Shown here piece after piece: positions 1 through 8,027 of a stretch of 64,000 nt of DNA. Positions within the stretch are counted from its first letter, which is position 1. Every line of letters begins with the position of its first letter. Origin of the DNA: Bacteroides sp. AN502(2024) (GTDB taxonomy: Bacteria; Bacteroidota; Bacteroidia; Bacteroidales; Bacteroidaceae); NCBI RefSeq assembly GCF_041227145.1, contig NZ_JBGFSP010000009.1, positions 1 through 64,000 of the forward strand, in the 5' to 3' direction. The position numbers and the translations under genes were made by a program. The notes beneath the pieces are model-generated. The model saw nothing but the letters and a program-made list of their open reading frames with translations. It was not told where the DNA came from and made no database searches.

Positions 1-10
1 GCGCGGCTTT

Positions 11-661
11 TTATTCCACGTCGGTCATGCCGAGCGGAATATTCACCCACGCACCCTTTTCGTTTTTGTATTCGGCACGAATGTATTTCTTGGTTTCGGT
101 GGGCTGGTAGCTTTCCTCGATGATTTGCACACCCTCGATAAAACGCTCGTTGCCCGTTTCCTCGGCCATCTTACGGAGCTGGAGCACGCGGCTGGCCTTG
201 ATGTTCCCGCTTTGGTCACGGGAAAGCAGACGCAGCACGGCATTCACAAGGGCTTTGCTCGTTTCATCTTTGGCAAGGCTTTCAATATATGCCTTGACCA
301 TTGCGATGCCGTCCTCCACCGTGTCACGGTAGCCATCGATGGGTCTTCATGCCGAGGGTAAGACGGAGTTTGCTGTCGCCGGAGGTAAACGTGTGGCTAC
401 GCTGGTCGTCTTTCGTCAGCCCCAGCACCTCCGACTTCATTTTCAGAATGGCGTCGAAGTTGCCGAAAACGGTGTTCTTGACCGTCTTAATCTGTTCGCT
501 CAACTCTTGGAGGACGGCAGCGTGGTACGCAGTTCGTCATCCACCATAGCGGCGGTGTAGTCTCTCTGGCTGCCGTCTGCCGCCGAGTCTTTCTTTTGTT
601 TCTCCGCGCGGTACGCCTCAAATTCTTGGCGTTCTTCCGCTGTCATTGTTACATTTTCCAT
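11..661 (-). pseudogene. DUF3164-like Mu-phage protein, broken by two single-base indels
   Basis: The ATG at 659-661 starts a protein reading MENVTMTAEERQEFEAYRAE. The frame is lost near 510, where CTG CCG TCC stands for an expected CTG CCx GTC CTC. A second frame then encodes LQELSEQIKTVKNTVFGNFD and LTKDDQRSHTFTSGDSKLRL. The original frame returns near 335, where ACC CATC stands for an expected ACC ATC, and runs to TAA at 11-13. The two indels (one base lost, one gained) cancel, but the middle segment is out of frame and a stop cuts the first frame. The restored protein would be about 216 aa, a normal length for DUF3164 proteins of Mu-like phages, whose function is unknown. Either the gene is decaying or the two short C-runs were miscalled. 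Confidence 0.7.
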
Positions 662-704
662 ATTAAACGGATTTTGAAGTTATTAAAAAGGGATTAAATG
701 CTGT

Positions 705-875
705 TTAATCGTTGTCGAAGTGCCGGTATATATCATCGGCGTATTCGGCCATGTCGGCCTGCGTCTGCGCCCATTCGGCAAGTTCCCTCATGAATGCCGC
801 GTATTCCTCGCTTTCCATTTCGACGGTACGCTCCCTGATGGTGCGCTGCACGTCTTTCATTACTACATTGCTCAT
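705..875 (-). CDS. small acidic phage protein (56 aa)
   Basis: The frame opens with ATG at 873-875 and reads MSNVVMKDVQRTIRERTVEM, ending HFDNDstop at 705. It is rich in Glu, Asp and Met and predicted mostly helical, with no motif I recognise. Its start codon overlaps the stop of the upstream zinc-finger gene (ATGA at 872-875), a sign of translational coupling in the phage early operon. The gap to the DUF3164-like gene is only 43 bp. Function unknown. Confidence 0.6.
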   Translation of the reverse strand: MSNVVMKDVQRTIRERTVEMESEEYAAFMRELAEWAQTQADMAEYADDIYRHFDND

Positions 876-1054
876 ATCTTAAAAACTTTTCCAAGTGTTG
901 CCAAACGCGACAAAGCAATCATTTCCTCCTTTTTCTTCTCTTGTTTGGGCTTACGTTCCCAACAGTCAGGGCAATAAACGCCACTCGGTGTGTTATACAT
1001 ACCGCCTTTTATCTCTTTGCCGCAAAGACAACACGTTATTGATTTCTTTTTCAT
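872..1054 (-). CDS. small zinc-ribbon phage protein (60 aa)
   Basis: The protein reads MKKKSITCCLCGKEIKGG and later VYCPDCWERKPK, giving two CxxC pairs about 20 residues apart. That is a classic four-cysteine zinc ribbon. The C-terminal third is Lys/Glu-rich and probably helical. It overlaps the next gene by 4 bp and follows the DnaJ-like zinc-finger gene after 1 bp, so it sits firmly inside the phage early operon. A nucleic-acid-binding or regulatory role is a guess from the fold only. Confidence 0.6.
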   Translation of the reverse strand: MKKKSITCCLCGKEIKGGMYNTPSGVYCPDCWERKPKQEKKKEEMIALSRLATLGKVFKI

Positions 1055-1055
1055 A

Positions 1056-1286
1056 TTATTGTTTTGATGGTTTCCACTCGATTGTTATCACGGCATCGAG
1101 TTTACCGCTACCGTTACACACGGGGCAGTCTTTTTTCACACGCTCCCGCAGTTCTTCACTCCAAAAGAAGCCGTTACCGTGACAATACCCGCACGAATGA
1201 CCGCTGCTGATGATGTCTTCTTTCAGATTGCCACCCCCGACAAATGCAGGAGGTGTTACTTTGATGATGTCGCTTTTTACACTCAT
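1056..1286 (-). CDS. small DnaJ-type zinc-finger phage protein (76 aa)
   Basis: Two CxxCxGxG-type repeats, CGYCHGNG and CPVCNGSG, lie about 20 residues apart in the middle of the protein. This is the cysteine-rich signature of DnaJ central domains, here as a free-standing domain without a J domain. Such mini zinc fingers are common small proteins in phage early regions. The start ATG at 1284-1286 gives MSVKSDIIKVTPP. It lies directly upstream of the zinc-ribbon gene with a 1-bp gap. Role unknown. Confidence 0.6.
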   Translation of the reverse strand: MSVKSDIIKVTPPAFVGGGNLKEDIISSGHSCGYCHGNGFFWSEELRERVKKDCPVCNGSGKLDAVITIEWKPSKQ

Positions 1287-1307
1287 ACCTGATTTGTTAT
1301 TAGTTTA

Positions 1308-1490
1308 TTAAAATGGCATCGTATTCCAATAGTTACGCCAATGCCCGAAACAATCACATCGGTTTCCGTCATTTTCTCTACGGACAAAAGCGAGATTGTT
1401 TCTATCAATCAATAGCTTATTGTAAGGGTATTGTTTAACTCTGATTTTATAGGCTCGTAGAGCAAGCCAGCGATTCTTTATTTTATTCAT
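1308..1490 (-). CDS. small basic phage protein (60 aa)
   Basis: I prefer the internal ATG at 1488-1490 (MNKIKNRWLALRAYKIRVKQ) over an earlier one, because the upstream residues look like leader sequence. The protein is basic and aromatic, ends RNYWNTMPF, and has no recognised domain. It is co-directional with the early operon and sits 21 bp from the next gene. Support is only position, direction and reasonable composition, so it could be spurious. Confidence 0.4.
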   Translation of the reverse strand: MNKIKNRWLALRAYKIRVKQYPYNKLLIDRNNLAFVRRENDGNRCDCFGHWRNYWNTMPF

Positions 1491-1523
1491 GCCTGTTTTG
1501 TTATTAGTTATACACAAATACTT

Positions 1524-1744
1524 TTAAACTCCGATTGAGAAATCTTTCCCTTTCTCTTCGATTACTCTAAAGAAAGCAGTAGCGGGACAAACATCTGCAT
1601 CTGTCGTTGTAAGACAAACGCCATCAGAAGGAAATATTTTAATAACCCTACACCATTTGTCCCAATTGATATACTTTTGAGCTTCTATCGCTACTTTATC
1701 GCAATATTGCCGATACTAGATGTACTAACTTCCGACTTCGTCAT
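1524..1744 (-). pseudogene. small phage ORF, probably frameshifted (about 73 aa if repaired)
   Basis: The downstream frame ends at TAA 1524-1526 and encodes a convincing segment (VAIEAQKYINWDKWCRVIKI, then DADVCPATAFFRVIEEKG). It has no ATG before an in-frame stop. An ATG at 1742-1744 in another frame reads MTKSEVSTSSIGNIAIK and stops at the same GATAAAGTAGCG stretch. Joining the two by a one-base shift gives a normal small protein. An alternative start codon in the downstream frame is also possible. No family recognised. Confidence 0.35.
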
Positions 1745-1958
1745 TAATTTCTTTATATTCATTACTGATTTGTTTGAAACATATTATACTGAAAATGATA
1801 TCCCAATGTCCGCAGCCGTTTTTCCTGTACCGCACTGCGGTTCTTGCTGTCCTCCGGAAGATGACCACCCGTTGTTCACGGTTGAACAGGTAGCCTTTCT
1901 TCCGCATCCAGTAGCGCAGATTGCGCTCCTTACGCATTTGCCTGTCTTTTGTTCCCAT
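1725..1958 (-). CDS. small basic phage protein (77 aa)
   Basis: The protein begins MGTKDRQMRKERNLRYWMRK and is very Arg/Lys-rich in its first half. It overlaps the 3' end of the gemA-like gene by 29 bp and the start of the next small ORF by 20 bp, a compact arrangement typical of phage operons. No domain was recognised; the basic N-terminus suggests nucleic-acid contact, but that is inference. It could be a chance open frame. Confidence 0.4.
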   Translation of the reverse strand: MGTKDRQMRKERNLRYWMRKKGYLFNREQRVVIFRRTARTAVRYRKNGCGHWDIIFSIICFKQISNEYKEINDEVGS

Positions 1959-2410
1959 GACCTAACAGTGTTTGCATAAACAGGGTGTCGGCAATGTCAT
2001 TTACCGCCTGTATGTCTTTTACCTTGTTGTTGAACGCGGCCACCAGATTGCGCAACCTTTCACGCGGTATCTTGTTAAAGTCCGTGTTCCGTGGCACGGC
2101 AGGCAATACCTTTAATCACCGTGGCGTTACTCTCTTTGCCCGTGGCTTTCAGATAGCCGCCGATGGCGGCCATTACACGCTTGCGCAGTTTGTCCATTTC
2201 ACCCGCGCCCGTCTTTTCATTCACCTGTGCCGAAAGCTGACCGCACACGTTTATCAAATCGTGGGTATCCATGTCGCGGCTGCTTTCCACACCGTAGCTT
2301 TCCACAATGGCGCGTTTCTCCGCGTCAGTCAGCCCCAACACGCTGCAAAGGGTGTGGAACTTCTTCAAAATATCCCTGTGGATTTCATCCATCGTTTTGT
2401 TTTCTGTCAT
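1930..2410 (-). pseudogene. gemA: GemA/Gp16-like (DUF1018) phage regulatory protein, frameshifted
   Basis: The first frame (ATG at 2408-2410, MTENKTMDEIHRDILKKFHT) runs to VIKGIACRATEHGLstop. The family's C-terminal motif, here TDFNKIPRERLRNLVAAFNN, follows immediately in the next frame and continues to KRQANAstop at 1930. Mu Gp16/GemA proteins have exactly this order: a helical N-terminus, a CRATG-like motif, then an F-N-x-IP-x-x-RL-x-NL segment. CACGGAC appears where CACGAC would keep the frame, so one extra G near 2085 breaks the gene. Repaired length is about 160 aa, normal for the family. In Mu, GemA modulates early host gene expression. Single-base miscall is a live alternative. Confidence 0.72.
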
Positions 2411-2416
2411 ATCATT

Positions 2417-3055
2417 TTACATTTTATCGATCCAATACTCCTGTGCGCCTGCTTCCCATATCACGAAGTCCGCGCCGCCCTCACCGAGGTCGGCAACCTC
2501 GTAACGGGTAGTGACGAATGCCTTGTAACCCTCCACACGTATTTTTATCTCACTGTCATAGCGGATGTTCTGTGCCATCGTGCCTTTGGGCTGGCCTGCC
2601 TTTTCATGGCTAATGAAAATAAACAGTTTGCCGGGGAACTCGTCACGCAAAGTCTGGTACTGATCCATATTGAAGCGTCTTAAATAATGTACGCTGTCAA
2701 TCACAATCACGTCAGGGCTTTGTTTCTTCTTCAAACGGGTGCGCAATTCTTTCAGCTGTTCTTTATTCAGCAGTATAATGCGGTTGCCGACTTCCGCCAT
2801 GCCCACGCGCTCCCATGCTTTTTGCAATGACAGGCTTAAACCCTGCTCCAGACTATTATATGCCACGCGACGAAAGCGGGTAAGGTACTTGCAGACCTGC
2901 ATCACAAAGGTGGTTTTACCTGAGCCGCTGCCGCCGTAGATTATCCATGCGCCACGCAGTTCCGGTCGTCCGAAGCTGGCAAGAAATGCCCCGTCAAAGT
3001 CGGCCACCTCAAATTTTGCCGTCAGTACGTTTTTATTGCTTATCGCCCGTCCCAT
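2417..3055 (-). CDS. RecA-fold P-loop ATPase of the phage early operon (212 aa)
   Basis: A Walker A loop (GGSGSGKTT) lies at about residues 41-49 and a Walker B strand (VIVIDSV) at about 115-121. SLEQG and FIFISHEKAG match the sensor and switch regions of RecA/DnaB-fold ATPases rather than classic AAA+ clamp loaders. It starts 6 bp after the MuB-like gene and presumably works with the transposition or replication machinery. It is a second ATPase next to the MuB homologue, which classical Mu lacks. Role not established. Confidence 0.75.
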   Translation of the reverse strand: MGRAISNKNVLTAKFEVADFDGAFLASFGRPELRGAWIIYGGSGSGKTTFVMQVCKYLTRFRRVAYNSLEQGLSLSLQKAWERVGMAEVGNRIILLNKEQLKELRTRLKKKQSPDVIVIDSVHYLRRFNMDQYQTLRDEFPGKLFIFISHEKAGQPKGTMAQNIRYDSEIKIRVEGYKAFVTTRYEVADLGEGGADFVIWEAGAQEYWIDKM

Positions 3056-3061
3056 AGCTAT

Positions 3062-3910
3062 TTATTTACCCTCCTTTTGCAAAGCCCAAATAGCGCGTTT
3101 TACACGACGCAAATCACATTCGCAGTCCTCCACTATGCGGTTGATGGCGTTCGTGGCTGTAATGCCGTTTGCTACGCAAATGGCGGCTACATCCTCGCTG
3201 TTCACCACCTGCAACTCCACGAACTTGCGTCCCATGCGGCTGTAAATTTCCTCGTACCCCTTGCGTTTGGTGCGCAGCCCTTTTTTAATGCGCTTCTCCA
3301 GAAAATTGGTGGCGCAAAGGATGATTCCACAGTGTCCCTCCAGCTGGTTGTAAAGGCTGATAAAGAAATAAAGCACCTGATCCGAAAGTTTGTCGGCCTC
3401 GTCAAGCACCACAAGCGGATTTTCCTTGCGTTTGAGCGTGTCGATGATGTCGTCCATCATATCCGACACCGTGCTGCCCGTGAAGTCCACACCCATACAT
3501 TGCAGCAGCTTGCCCATGAACGTGCGGCGGTTCCAATACTCGGAGCAGCAGAGGTGGTAAACGTGGCGGTGCGCGGCGGCGTAGTTCTTTATGGCTTCCG
3601 TCTTACCGCATCCGGCATCACCCGTAACGGCCAATACAAGGCTGTCCTCGCGGGCATTGTCAAGCAGGAAGCCCATGCGGCTGTACGCGCGTGTTTCAGC
3701 AATGCGCCATGCTTTTGCCTCGTGTCCCGTCTGGGCGGCTATCGTGCGCCACATTTCCTCGCTGATGGTGTCCCAATCTCCTGCCAGCACCTTGCTGACA
3801 GTGGCCGCGCTTACGCCGTTCATGCTGTTGGCCGCCTTGTTTTGGCTGCCTTTCTGCGCGCAGTAGTCTTTAAGACGTGCGGCAATCTGTTGTTTTTCGT
3901 CCTTTTGCAT
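3062..3910 (-). CDS. MuB-like AAA+ target-capture ATPase (282 aa)
   Basis: An N-terminal helix-turn-helix (about residues 5-55, with KAANSMNGVSAATVSKVLAG) is followed by an AAA domain. That domain has Walker A GDAGCGKTE near residue 98 and Walker B PLVVLDEADK near 165. CATNFLEKRI fits sensor 1. HTH plus AAA is the Mu B architecture, and the gene lies 11 bp downstream of the MuA-like transposase as in Mu. Mu B binds target DNA nonspecifically, stimulates MuA and gives target immunity; the same role is inferred here. Length is slightly less than Mu B (312 aa). Confidence 0.87.
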   Translation of the reverse strand: MQKDEKQQIAARLKDYCAQKGSQNKAANSMNGVSAATVSKVLAGDWDTISEEMWRTIAAQTGHEAKAWRIAETRAYSRMGFLLDNAREDSLVLAVTGDAGCGKTEAIKNYAAAHRHVYHLCCSEYWNRRTFMGKLLQCMGVDFTGSTVSDMMDDIIDTLKRKENPLVVLDEADKLSDQVLYFFISLYNQLEGHCGIILCATNFLEKRIKKGLRTKRKGYEEIYSRMGRKFVELQVVNSEDVAAICVANGITATNAINRIVEDCECDLRRVKRAIWALQKEGK

Positions 3911-3921
3911 CTTATTTCGTT

Positions 3922-5925
3922 TTAGAAAATTGAATAATCGTCTTTATCTGTCGAGGGTGCGCCCTGCGGTATAATGGGAACTTCCACCGTCTTAACTTCT
4001 ATCGCCTCCACATCAACAGCTTTCAGACGTTTCTGCGCTTTCGGCAGTTTATGCTGTCCGCGGCTGTCACATAACAGTAGGCGGTTTAACGTATTATCCT
4101 CACGCATGTACGTATCGGCCTTTTCATAAGCGGCATTCAGGTTCTCCAGAACGTACCCCTCCAGCCGTTCGTTAAAATCAAACACCTTTTGAAGTTCCGC
4201 GGCATCACCCGTCTTTCGGTCGGCAAGTGCCATCGGCTGCACGTATTTTTCTGTCAGCATGAAACGCAGCGTGCCGTCTTCATTCACAGCCAGAACCTCA
4301 TGCAGGTTGTCAGGATCGTACTTGACCGTCCAGCGTGTTCCCGTGTGTTCCCTGAAACGGATGTCAAAACAGTCATAGTCGCGCTTCATACCCAGAAGCG
4401 TGGGGCGCAGGCCGCTGCCCTCGATGGCGTTCTTGAAGCCTGTCGCCGCGCCGAAGCTGTACAGATACGCCTCACGGTTCAAAGGCAGGCGGCGTTCCGT
4501 CGGCAGGTTCTCCATCAATGCGCGGAACTGCGCTATTTTTAAGGCGCGTTCAGCCTGTATCATTTCCTCTATCTGGCGGCGGACGCCTGCCTCGTCGGGG
4601 AAACTGTGCCGAAGCCTGTTCAGGGCTTCCGCATTGGGCTGGCGTTTCGGGTTCGTCGTCACGCCGTAGCCGCTCCAGTTGTTCCACTTGTTACAGTAGG
4701 TTTCATTCAGGTAGTCGAAATACGGTTCTATTACCTTTGACTTGGCGTTCTTCACGCGGGCGGGGGTCAGCAATTTGCCCATCACGCCATAAACAGGCGT
4801 CATGGCCTTAATGGCATAGTGGTCGCATTGTATCTGGTTTGCCCGAAGCATGACCCCGAAAAGCTCCTCGCTGTGCTTGGCTGCATTGCGTAGTGCTTCG
4901 GCTATCAAATCGGGGGTCTCGTGCGTGCCGATGGCATACCCTATCGGGTAATTTACACACGGGTCAAGCACCACCTCCAACGTCAGACGGTTGTCGTAAT
5001 TGGCGACGTTGTGTCCCTTGCTGTTCGTCTTGGTCTTTTGATAGAGCAGTTCCACATCCCAACCGTCAAGCGTCCACATCAGGAACGGAGCGGTCGGACG
5101 GCTGCGCTTCACTTGCATACTCTTTTCGTTGCGGAAATTCGTAAGACCGCGGCGGCCGACTGAAATTATAAGGTCTTTTTTCTTTCTCCACACACCGACG
5201 GCGGAGGGGGTGATCTCTTTCCAGCCGTTCTTGCGGGCTTCACGGTTATAATACCCCGCGATTGTTACGTCGTCAAGGTTGTTATGGTGCGCAAGTATGA
5301 CCGTTAAAACGCTTTCCTTGTCTTCGTCATCAACCTTTGCGGCGTTGATATTCTGGAATTTCTTGCTGATGAAGCACGCATAACCCTCGTGCAGGTACTC
5401 GTTGAACTTGCGTTGCAGGCGGCGATCGCTTTCGGGTAACGAGTGCGGGAAGCGGTCAGTCAGGCGAGGCAGGGCTGCCGCGGCCTTGCGCCAGAACTCC
5501 GTCTTATTCAGGCGCGGTTTGCTCTGACGCATGCGGTGACTGTTGCTGGTTTCGATACACTGCCGAAAAGCATTCATGATGGCACAGTTGTTTGAGTATT
5601 CCGCCTGCTTCTCGGGGGAGAGATGGCGACCATCGGGCAGCACGTAGGCCTCATAAAACCGCATGGCCTGTCCGTCCGGGGTGATTGTATCCATGAAAGG
5701 CTTGCTGTCGGCTTTTTCCTGTAAGTCGGGGTTGCGGCGGTAAACCTCCGTGCGGTATTTTAATGGCAGGCTTTCAACGGCAAACAGCGCGGGTGTACCA
5801 TAACAGGCACGTTGCACCTGCTTAATCTTCCCCTCTCTTACATAGTAGTTAAGGTTAGATTTCGACATGATGCCTGCCGTTAATTCTGCATGGCTTATAC
5901 AAAGCGTGTTACCGTAATATTCCAT
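3922..5925 (-). CDS. MuA-like DDE transposase (667 aa)
   Basis: I chose the ATG at 5923-5925 (MEYYGNTLCISHAELTAGIM), since the longer frame upstream lacks family sense and overlaps a divergent gene. The order fits MuA: an N-terminal winged-helix DNA-binding part with a YYVREGKI motif, a central integrase-core region, and a C-terminal tail. Candidate catalytic residues are D in MWTLDGWDVE, D in IQCDHYAIK, and E in FDYLNETYCNKWNNW. Length matches MuA (663 aa). It should bind the terminal repeats, cleave both ends and join them to target DNA for lysogenic insertion and replicative transposition. MuB-like and second ATPase genes follow directly. Confidence 0.9.
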   Translation of the reverse strand: MEYYGNTLCISHAELTAGIMSKSNLNYYVREGKIKQVQRACYGTPALFAVESLPLKYRTEVYRRNPDLQEKADSKPFMDTITPDGQAMRFYEAYVLPDGRHLSPEKQAEYSNNCAIMNAFRQCIETSNSHRMRQSKPRLNKTEFWRKAAAALPRLTDRFPHSLPESDRRLQRKFNEYLHEGYACFISKKFQNINAAKVDDEDKESVLTVILAHHNNLDDVTIAGYYNREARKNGWKEITPSAVGVWRKKKDLIISVGRRGLTNFRNEKSMQVKRSRPTAPFLMWTLDGWDVELLYQKTKTNSKGHNVANYDNRLTLEVVLDPCVNYPIGYAIGTHETPDLIAEALRNAAKHSEELFGVMLRANQIQCDHYAIKAMTPVYGVMGKLLTPARVKNAKSKVIEPYFDYLNETYCNKWNNWSGYGVTTNPKRQPNAEALNRLRHSFPDEAGVRRQIEEMIQAERALKIAQFRALMENLPTERRLPLNREAYLYSFGAATGFKNAIEGSGLRPTLLGMKRDYDCFDIRFREHTGTRWTVKYDPDNLHEVLAVNEDGTLRFMLTEKYVQPMALADRKTGDAAELQKVFDFNERLEGYVLENLNAAYEKADTYMREDNTLNRLLLCDSRGQHKLPKAQKRLKAVDVEAIEVKTVEVPIIPQGAPSTDKDDYSIF

Positions 5926-5933
5926 AATTTGCG

Positions 5934-5941
5934 TATATTTG
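5934..5941 (+). promoter_or_regulatory. Bacteroides-type -7 element for the divergent phage gene
   Basis: TATATTTG matches the TAnnTTTG consensus and lies 24 bp before the plus-strand ATG at 5965. It sits 9 bp upstream of the transposase start codon on the other strand, so the two start sites share one short control region. No clear -33 element is visible. Confidence 0.45.
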
Positions 5942-5964
5942 TAGCGGTTGTTAAAATTACATTT

Positions 5965-6300
5965 ATGGAAGTCAATATTTACTGTCACTTGTCCGCTCCA
6001 GCTGTGGAAGAACATAACGTTCGAGAATATTTAGAAGAGTTTCTGTCTGATATATCAGGCATTCTACAAGTTGTGGCTCGGGCTTTCTTGATTGTATGGG
6101 AAAAGTCCGATCTTGCACCCGAACCAAACTATTTACAACATTCATTTGATGAAGAAGGCACCCTGACGCTGCCTTTATCCTTTCAATATTCCTGTCTGGA
6201 ACAGGCATATTTAAGGGTTGAACTAATGAAATCTCTATTCTCAAATCTGGCCTACAAGAAAGGGGTTGAGATTGTTTTCGAGTACCACCTTGACGATTGA
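5965..6300 (+). CDS. uncharacterised phage protein, divergent from transposase (111 aa)
   Basis: The ATG at 5965 gives MEVNIYCHLSAPAVEEHNVR. A longer upstream frame starts inside the transposase coding region and is less likely. The protein is acidic and ends KKGVEIVFEYHLDD. It contains predicted helices (EEFLSDISGILQVVARAFLI, LEQAYLRVELMKSLFSNL) and no recognised motif. It is the only plus-strand gene inside the minus-strand early operon, has its own -7 element, and is tail-to-tail with the small HTH gene. It could be a lysogeny gene. Function unknown. Confidence 0.55.
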   Translation: MEVNIYCHLSAPAVEEHNVREYLEEFLSDISGILQVVARAFLIVWEKSDLAPEPNYLQHSFDEEGTLTLPLSFQYSCLEQAYLRVELMKSLFSNLAYKKGVEIVFEYHLDD

Positions 6301-6319
6301 TCCTGTTTTTGCTCATGGC

Positions 6320-6679
6320 TTAAAGGTTTTGTGCTTCCGCCTGTATGGCAGGAAACTGGTTTAACATTACGTTTTTGTAGTTCTTCACCGGCTTGCCGTC
6401 CTTGATGATGTCCACACGCCCCGTGTTCTTGTCGCATTCCAGCATCACACCATTGGGGAAATACTGACGCATATAGCCGTCAGCATCGTGCATTGTTTCC
6501 ATTGCGGGGGAAACAATCATTAGAATACCACCACGTTGAAGCGCGTGAAACTGAATTTTCCGAATGGTGCTCGTGTCCTGCTCATATTTGAGCGCTTTCC
6601 ATACCGTAACGTCCGACACTCCGAATGCTTGTGCCAAAAAATGACGATCTTCCTTAGTCACATGAATGTACTTTTTCAT
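6320..6679 (-). CDS. small HTH protein at the head of the early operon (119 aa)
   Basis: The N-terminal 40 residues (HVTKEDRHFLAQAFGVSDVT, then VWKALKYEQ) look like a helix-turn-helix. The C-terminal half (MRQYFPNGVMLECDKNTGRV) is unassigned. It is the first minus-strand gene after the repressor, the slot occupied by the negative regulator Ner in Mu. A Ner-like role is therefore positional inference; sequence similarity to Ner is not evident by eye. Confidence 0.55.
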   Translation of the reverse strand: MKKYIHVTKEDRHFLAQAFGVSDVTVWKALKYEQDTSTIRKIQFHALQRGGILMIVSPAMETMHDADGYMRQYFPNGVMLECDKNTGRVDIIKDGKPVKNYKNVMLNQFPAIQAEAQNL

Positions 6680-6731
6680 TGTTGCTTGTTTATGTTTTAC
6701 ACCTTAAATTCACCATATCACCTTTTTTTCG

Positions 6732-6808
6732 TATATTTGGGCGCTGGTTAATTTTTTAATCCGTTGCAAATATCGTAATTTCTCACGAATAATCAAATAA
6801 AATCGTGA
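6732..6808 (+). promoter_or_regulatory. repressor promoter and candidate operator
   Basis: TATATTTG at 6732-6739 matches the Bacteroides -7 consensus and would start a transcript about 95 nt ahead of the repressor ATG. An inverted repeat follows: TCACGA at 6783-6788 and TCGTGA at 6803-6808, separated by 14 bp. A third TCACGA lies at 6854-6859 just inside the repressor gene. This spacing suits a dimeric HTH repressor controlling itself and the divergent early operon. The operator assignment is inference. Confidence 0.5.
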
Positions 6809-6839
6809 TAAATTTAATTTTATAATGAAATATGCATGT

Positions 6840-7274
6840 ATGAACGAAACAATTCACGATAGAATCGGGGCGTTAGTCCAAGAATATGGCAATGGGAAGA
6901 ATACCGTATTCGCCAATAAAATAGGTGTAAGTGAAGGAAATATACGCGGTTATATCAAAGGTATCATGCCTAAAGCAGATGTCCTTGAGAAAATCGTGAG
7001 AATACTCGATGTTAATGCTATGTGGCTACTCACAGGCATTGGACACATGCGTGTGAGTAATTTAGATATAAATGCACCTGTACTTGTTTCAGATAATGAT
7101 AAACTTGCTCCCGTTCTACAACAGTTTGATGTGTTTATCCAAAAAAAAGACGCTCAAATTGTACAGCAAGCAGAAGAAATTGGTCGGTTACGTGAGCGCA
7201 TAGCCCAAATGCAACAGCGTTTTGAAAAAAATGCAACCAATGCGAACACCGATACTATTGCCAATGTCGGCTAA
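6840..7274 (+). CDS. phage CI-type repressor, HTH with coiled coil (144 aa)
   Basis: The preferred start at 6840 gives MNETIHDRIGALVQEYGNGK. Residues about 18-60 form a Cro/CI helix-turn-helix (NTVFANKIGVSEGNIRGYIK). The C-terminal part (QQAEEIGRLRERIAQMQQRF) is a strongly predicted coiled coil that could oligomerise. There is no peptidase domain, so this is not a LexA-type self-cleaving repressor. It faces away from the early operon across the operator region, the standard lysogeny-switch layout. Confidence 0.78.
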   Translation: MNETIHDRIGALVQEYGNGKNTVFANKIGVSEGNIRGYIKGIMPKADVLEKIVRILDVNAMWLLTGIGHMRVSNLDINAPVLVSDNDKLAPVLQQFDVFIQKKDAQIVQQAEEIGRLRERIAQMQQRFEKNATNANTDTIANVG

Positions 7275-7935
7275 TTCGGTACACCAACACACTGTCTACA
7301 TTCATACTGCCGACATCCCTAAAATGGGGCAAAAAGGATGATGATTAGCTATCTTCTTCATTTTTGGAGAGTAAACCATGTGTTAAACATTTATAATCAA
7401 TTACTTATACAGATTATAGCCGTTATTTTTCCTATATTCAAAAAGGAATTAAAGGGGTAGATTTTCACGAAAAAGCCGCTTTTTTATAGTCATTTTTGCC
7501 ATTTGGGGGGAGTATTCCCCTACCGATAACTATACCCAACACTATACCCAACACCTATTTTTTTAAACGAAACGTACCATTTTACCTCCTACCTACACGA
7601 ACATTTACTACCTTAATTCTATCATTTCCGAAGGCTCATTTAACAGGCGGTTAAATACCCATTAAACAGTGTTTGTGTTCCATTTGCAACCTCACCTTTC
7701 CAATACCGACTCCATGTTAGGAAACGAACAGACATACGGGCAAAAGCCCCATTTAACGCAGTTCTTGCCCATTTGTAAGCATTGCCGCCAAACAAAAGGA
7801 AGCGGTCAGAAAGCCTCTAAAAAGCCACCTGACCGCCCATGCGATTAAAGCAAATTAAACCTGAAGCAAAGCCGCATTAAACACCTGCTTAAACACTTTG
7901 CTTTCGTCTTAAACCAAAACTAAACCAACTTAAAC
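7275..7935. other. noncoding regulatory end region of the prophage
   Basis: No credible gene was found. The stretch holds a doubled ATACCCAACACtATACCCAACACC around 7532-7555. It also holds many TTAAAC elements, at about 7662 and then clustered between 7853 and 7935 (at least five in about 85 bp). An inverted copy of the terminal motif lies at 7565-7577. Such repeats next to a Mu-like terminus are good candidates for transposase or host-factor binding, but that is unproven. Confidence 0.5.
7565..7577 (-). repeat. inverted copy of phage end motif
   Basis: AAACGAAACGTAC here is the reverse complement of the GTACGTTTCGTTT core found twice near the terminus. With the two direct copies it gives three sites, two in one orientation and one opposed, comparable to the multiple MuA sites at a Mu end. 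Confidence 0.6.
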
Positions 7936-7954
7936 CTTTTGTACGTTTCGTTTT
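7936..7954 (+). repeat. subterminal transposase-site repeat
   Basis: CTTTTGTACGTTTCGTTTT, identical over 19 bp to the terminal copy 92 bp further out. It is likely an internal transposase-binding site. Confidence 0.6.
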
Positions 7955-8027
7955 ATAGTACTCTATCCTATTATTTTTACTTATATATTTAATTATCAAA
8001 TCCTTATATCCTCAAACGAGTATTATG

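Noticed and set aside
1985..2683. 232-aa plus-strand open frame
   Set aside because: Lies wholly antisense to the gemA-like and ATPase genes, whose motifs (Walker A and B) are clear on the minus strand.
3077..3925. 282-aa plus-strand open frame over the MuB-like gene
   Set aside because: Mirror-image shadow of a gene with solid HTH and AAA motifs; no motif of its own.
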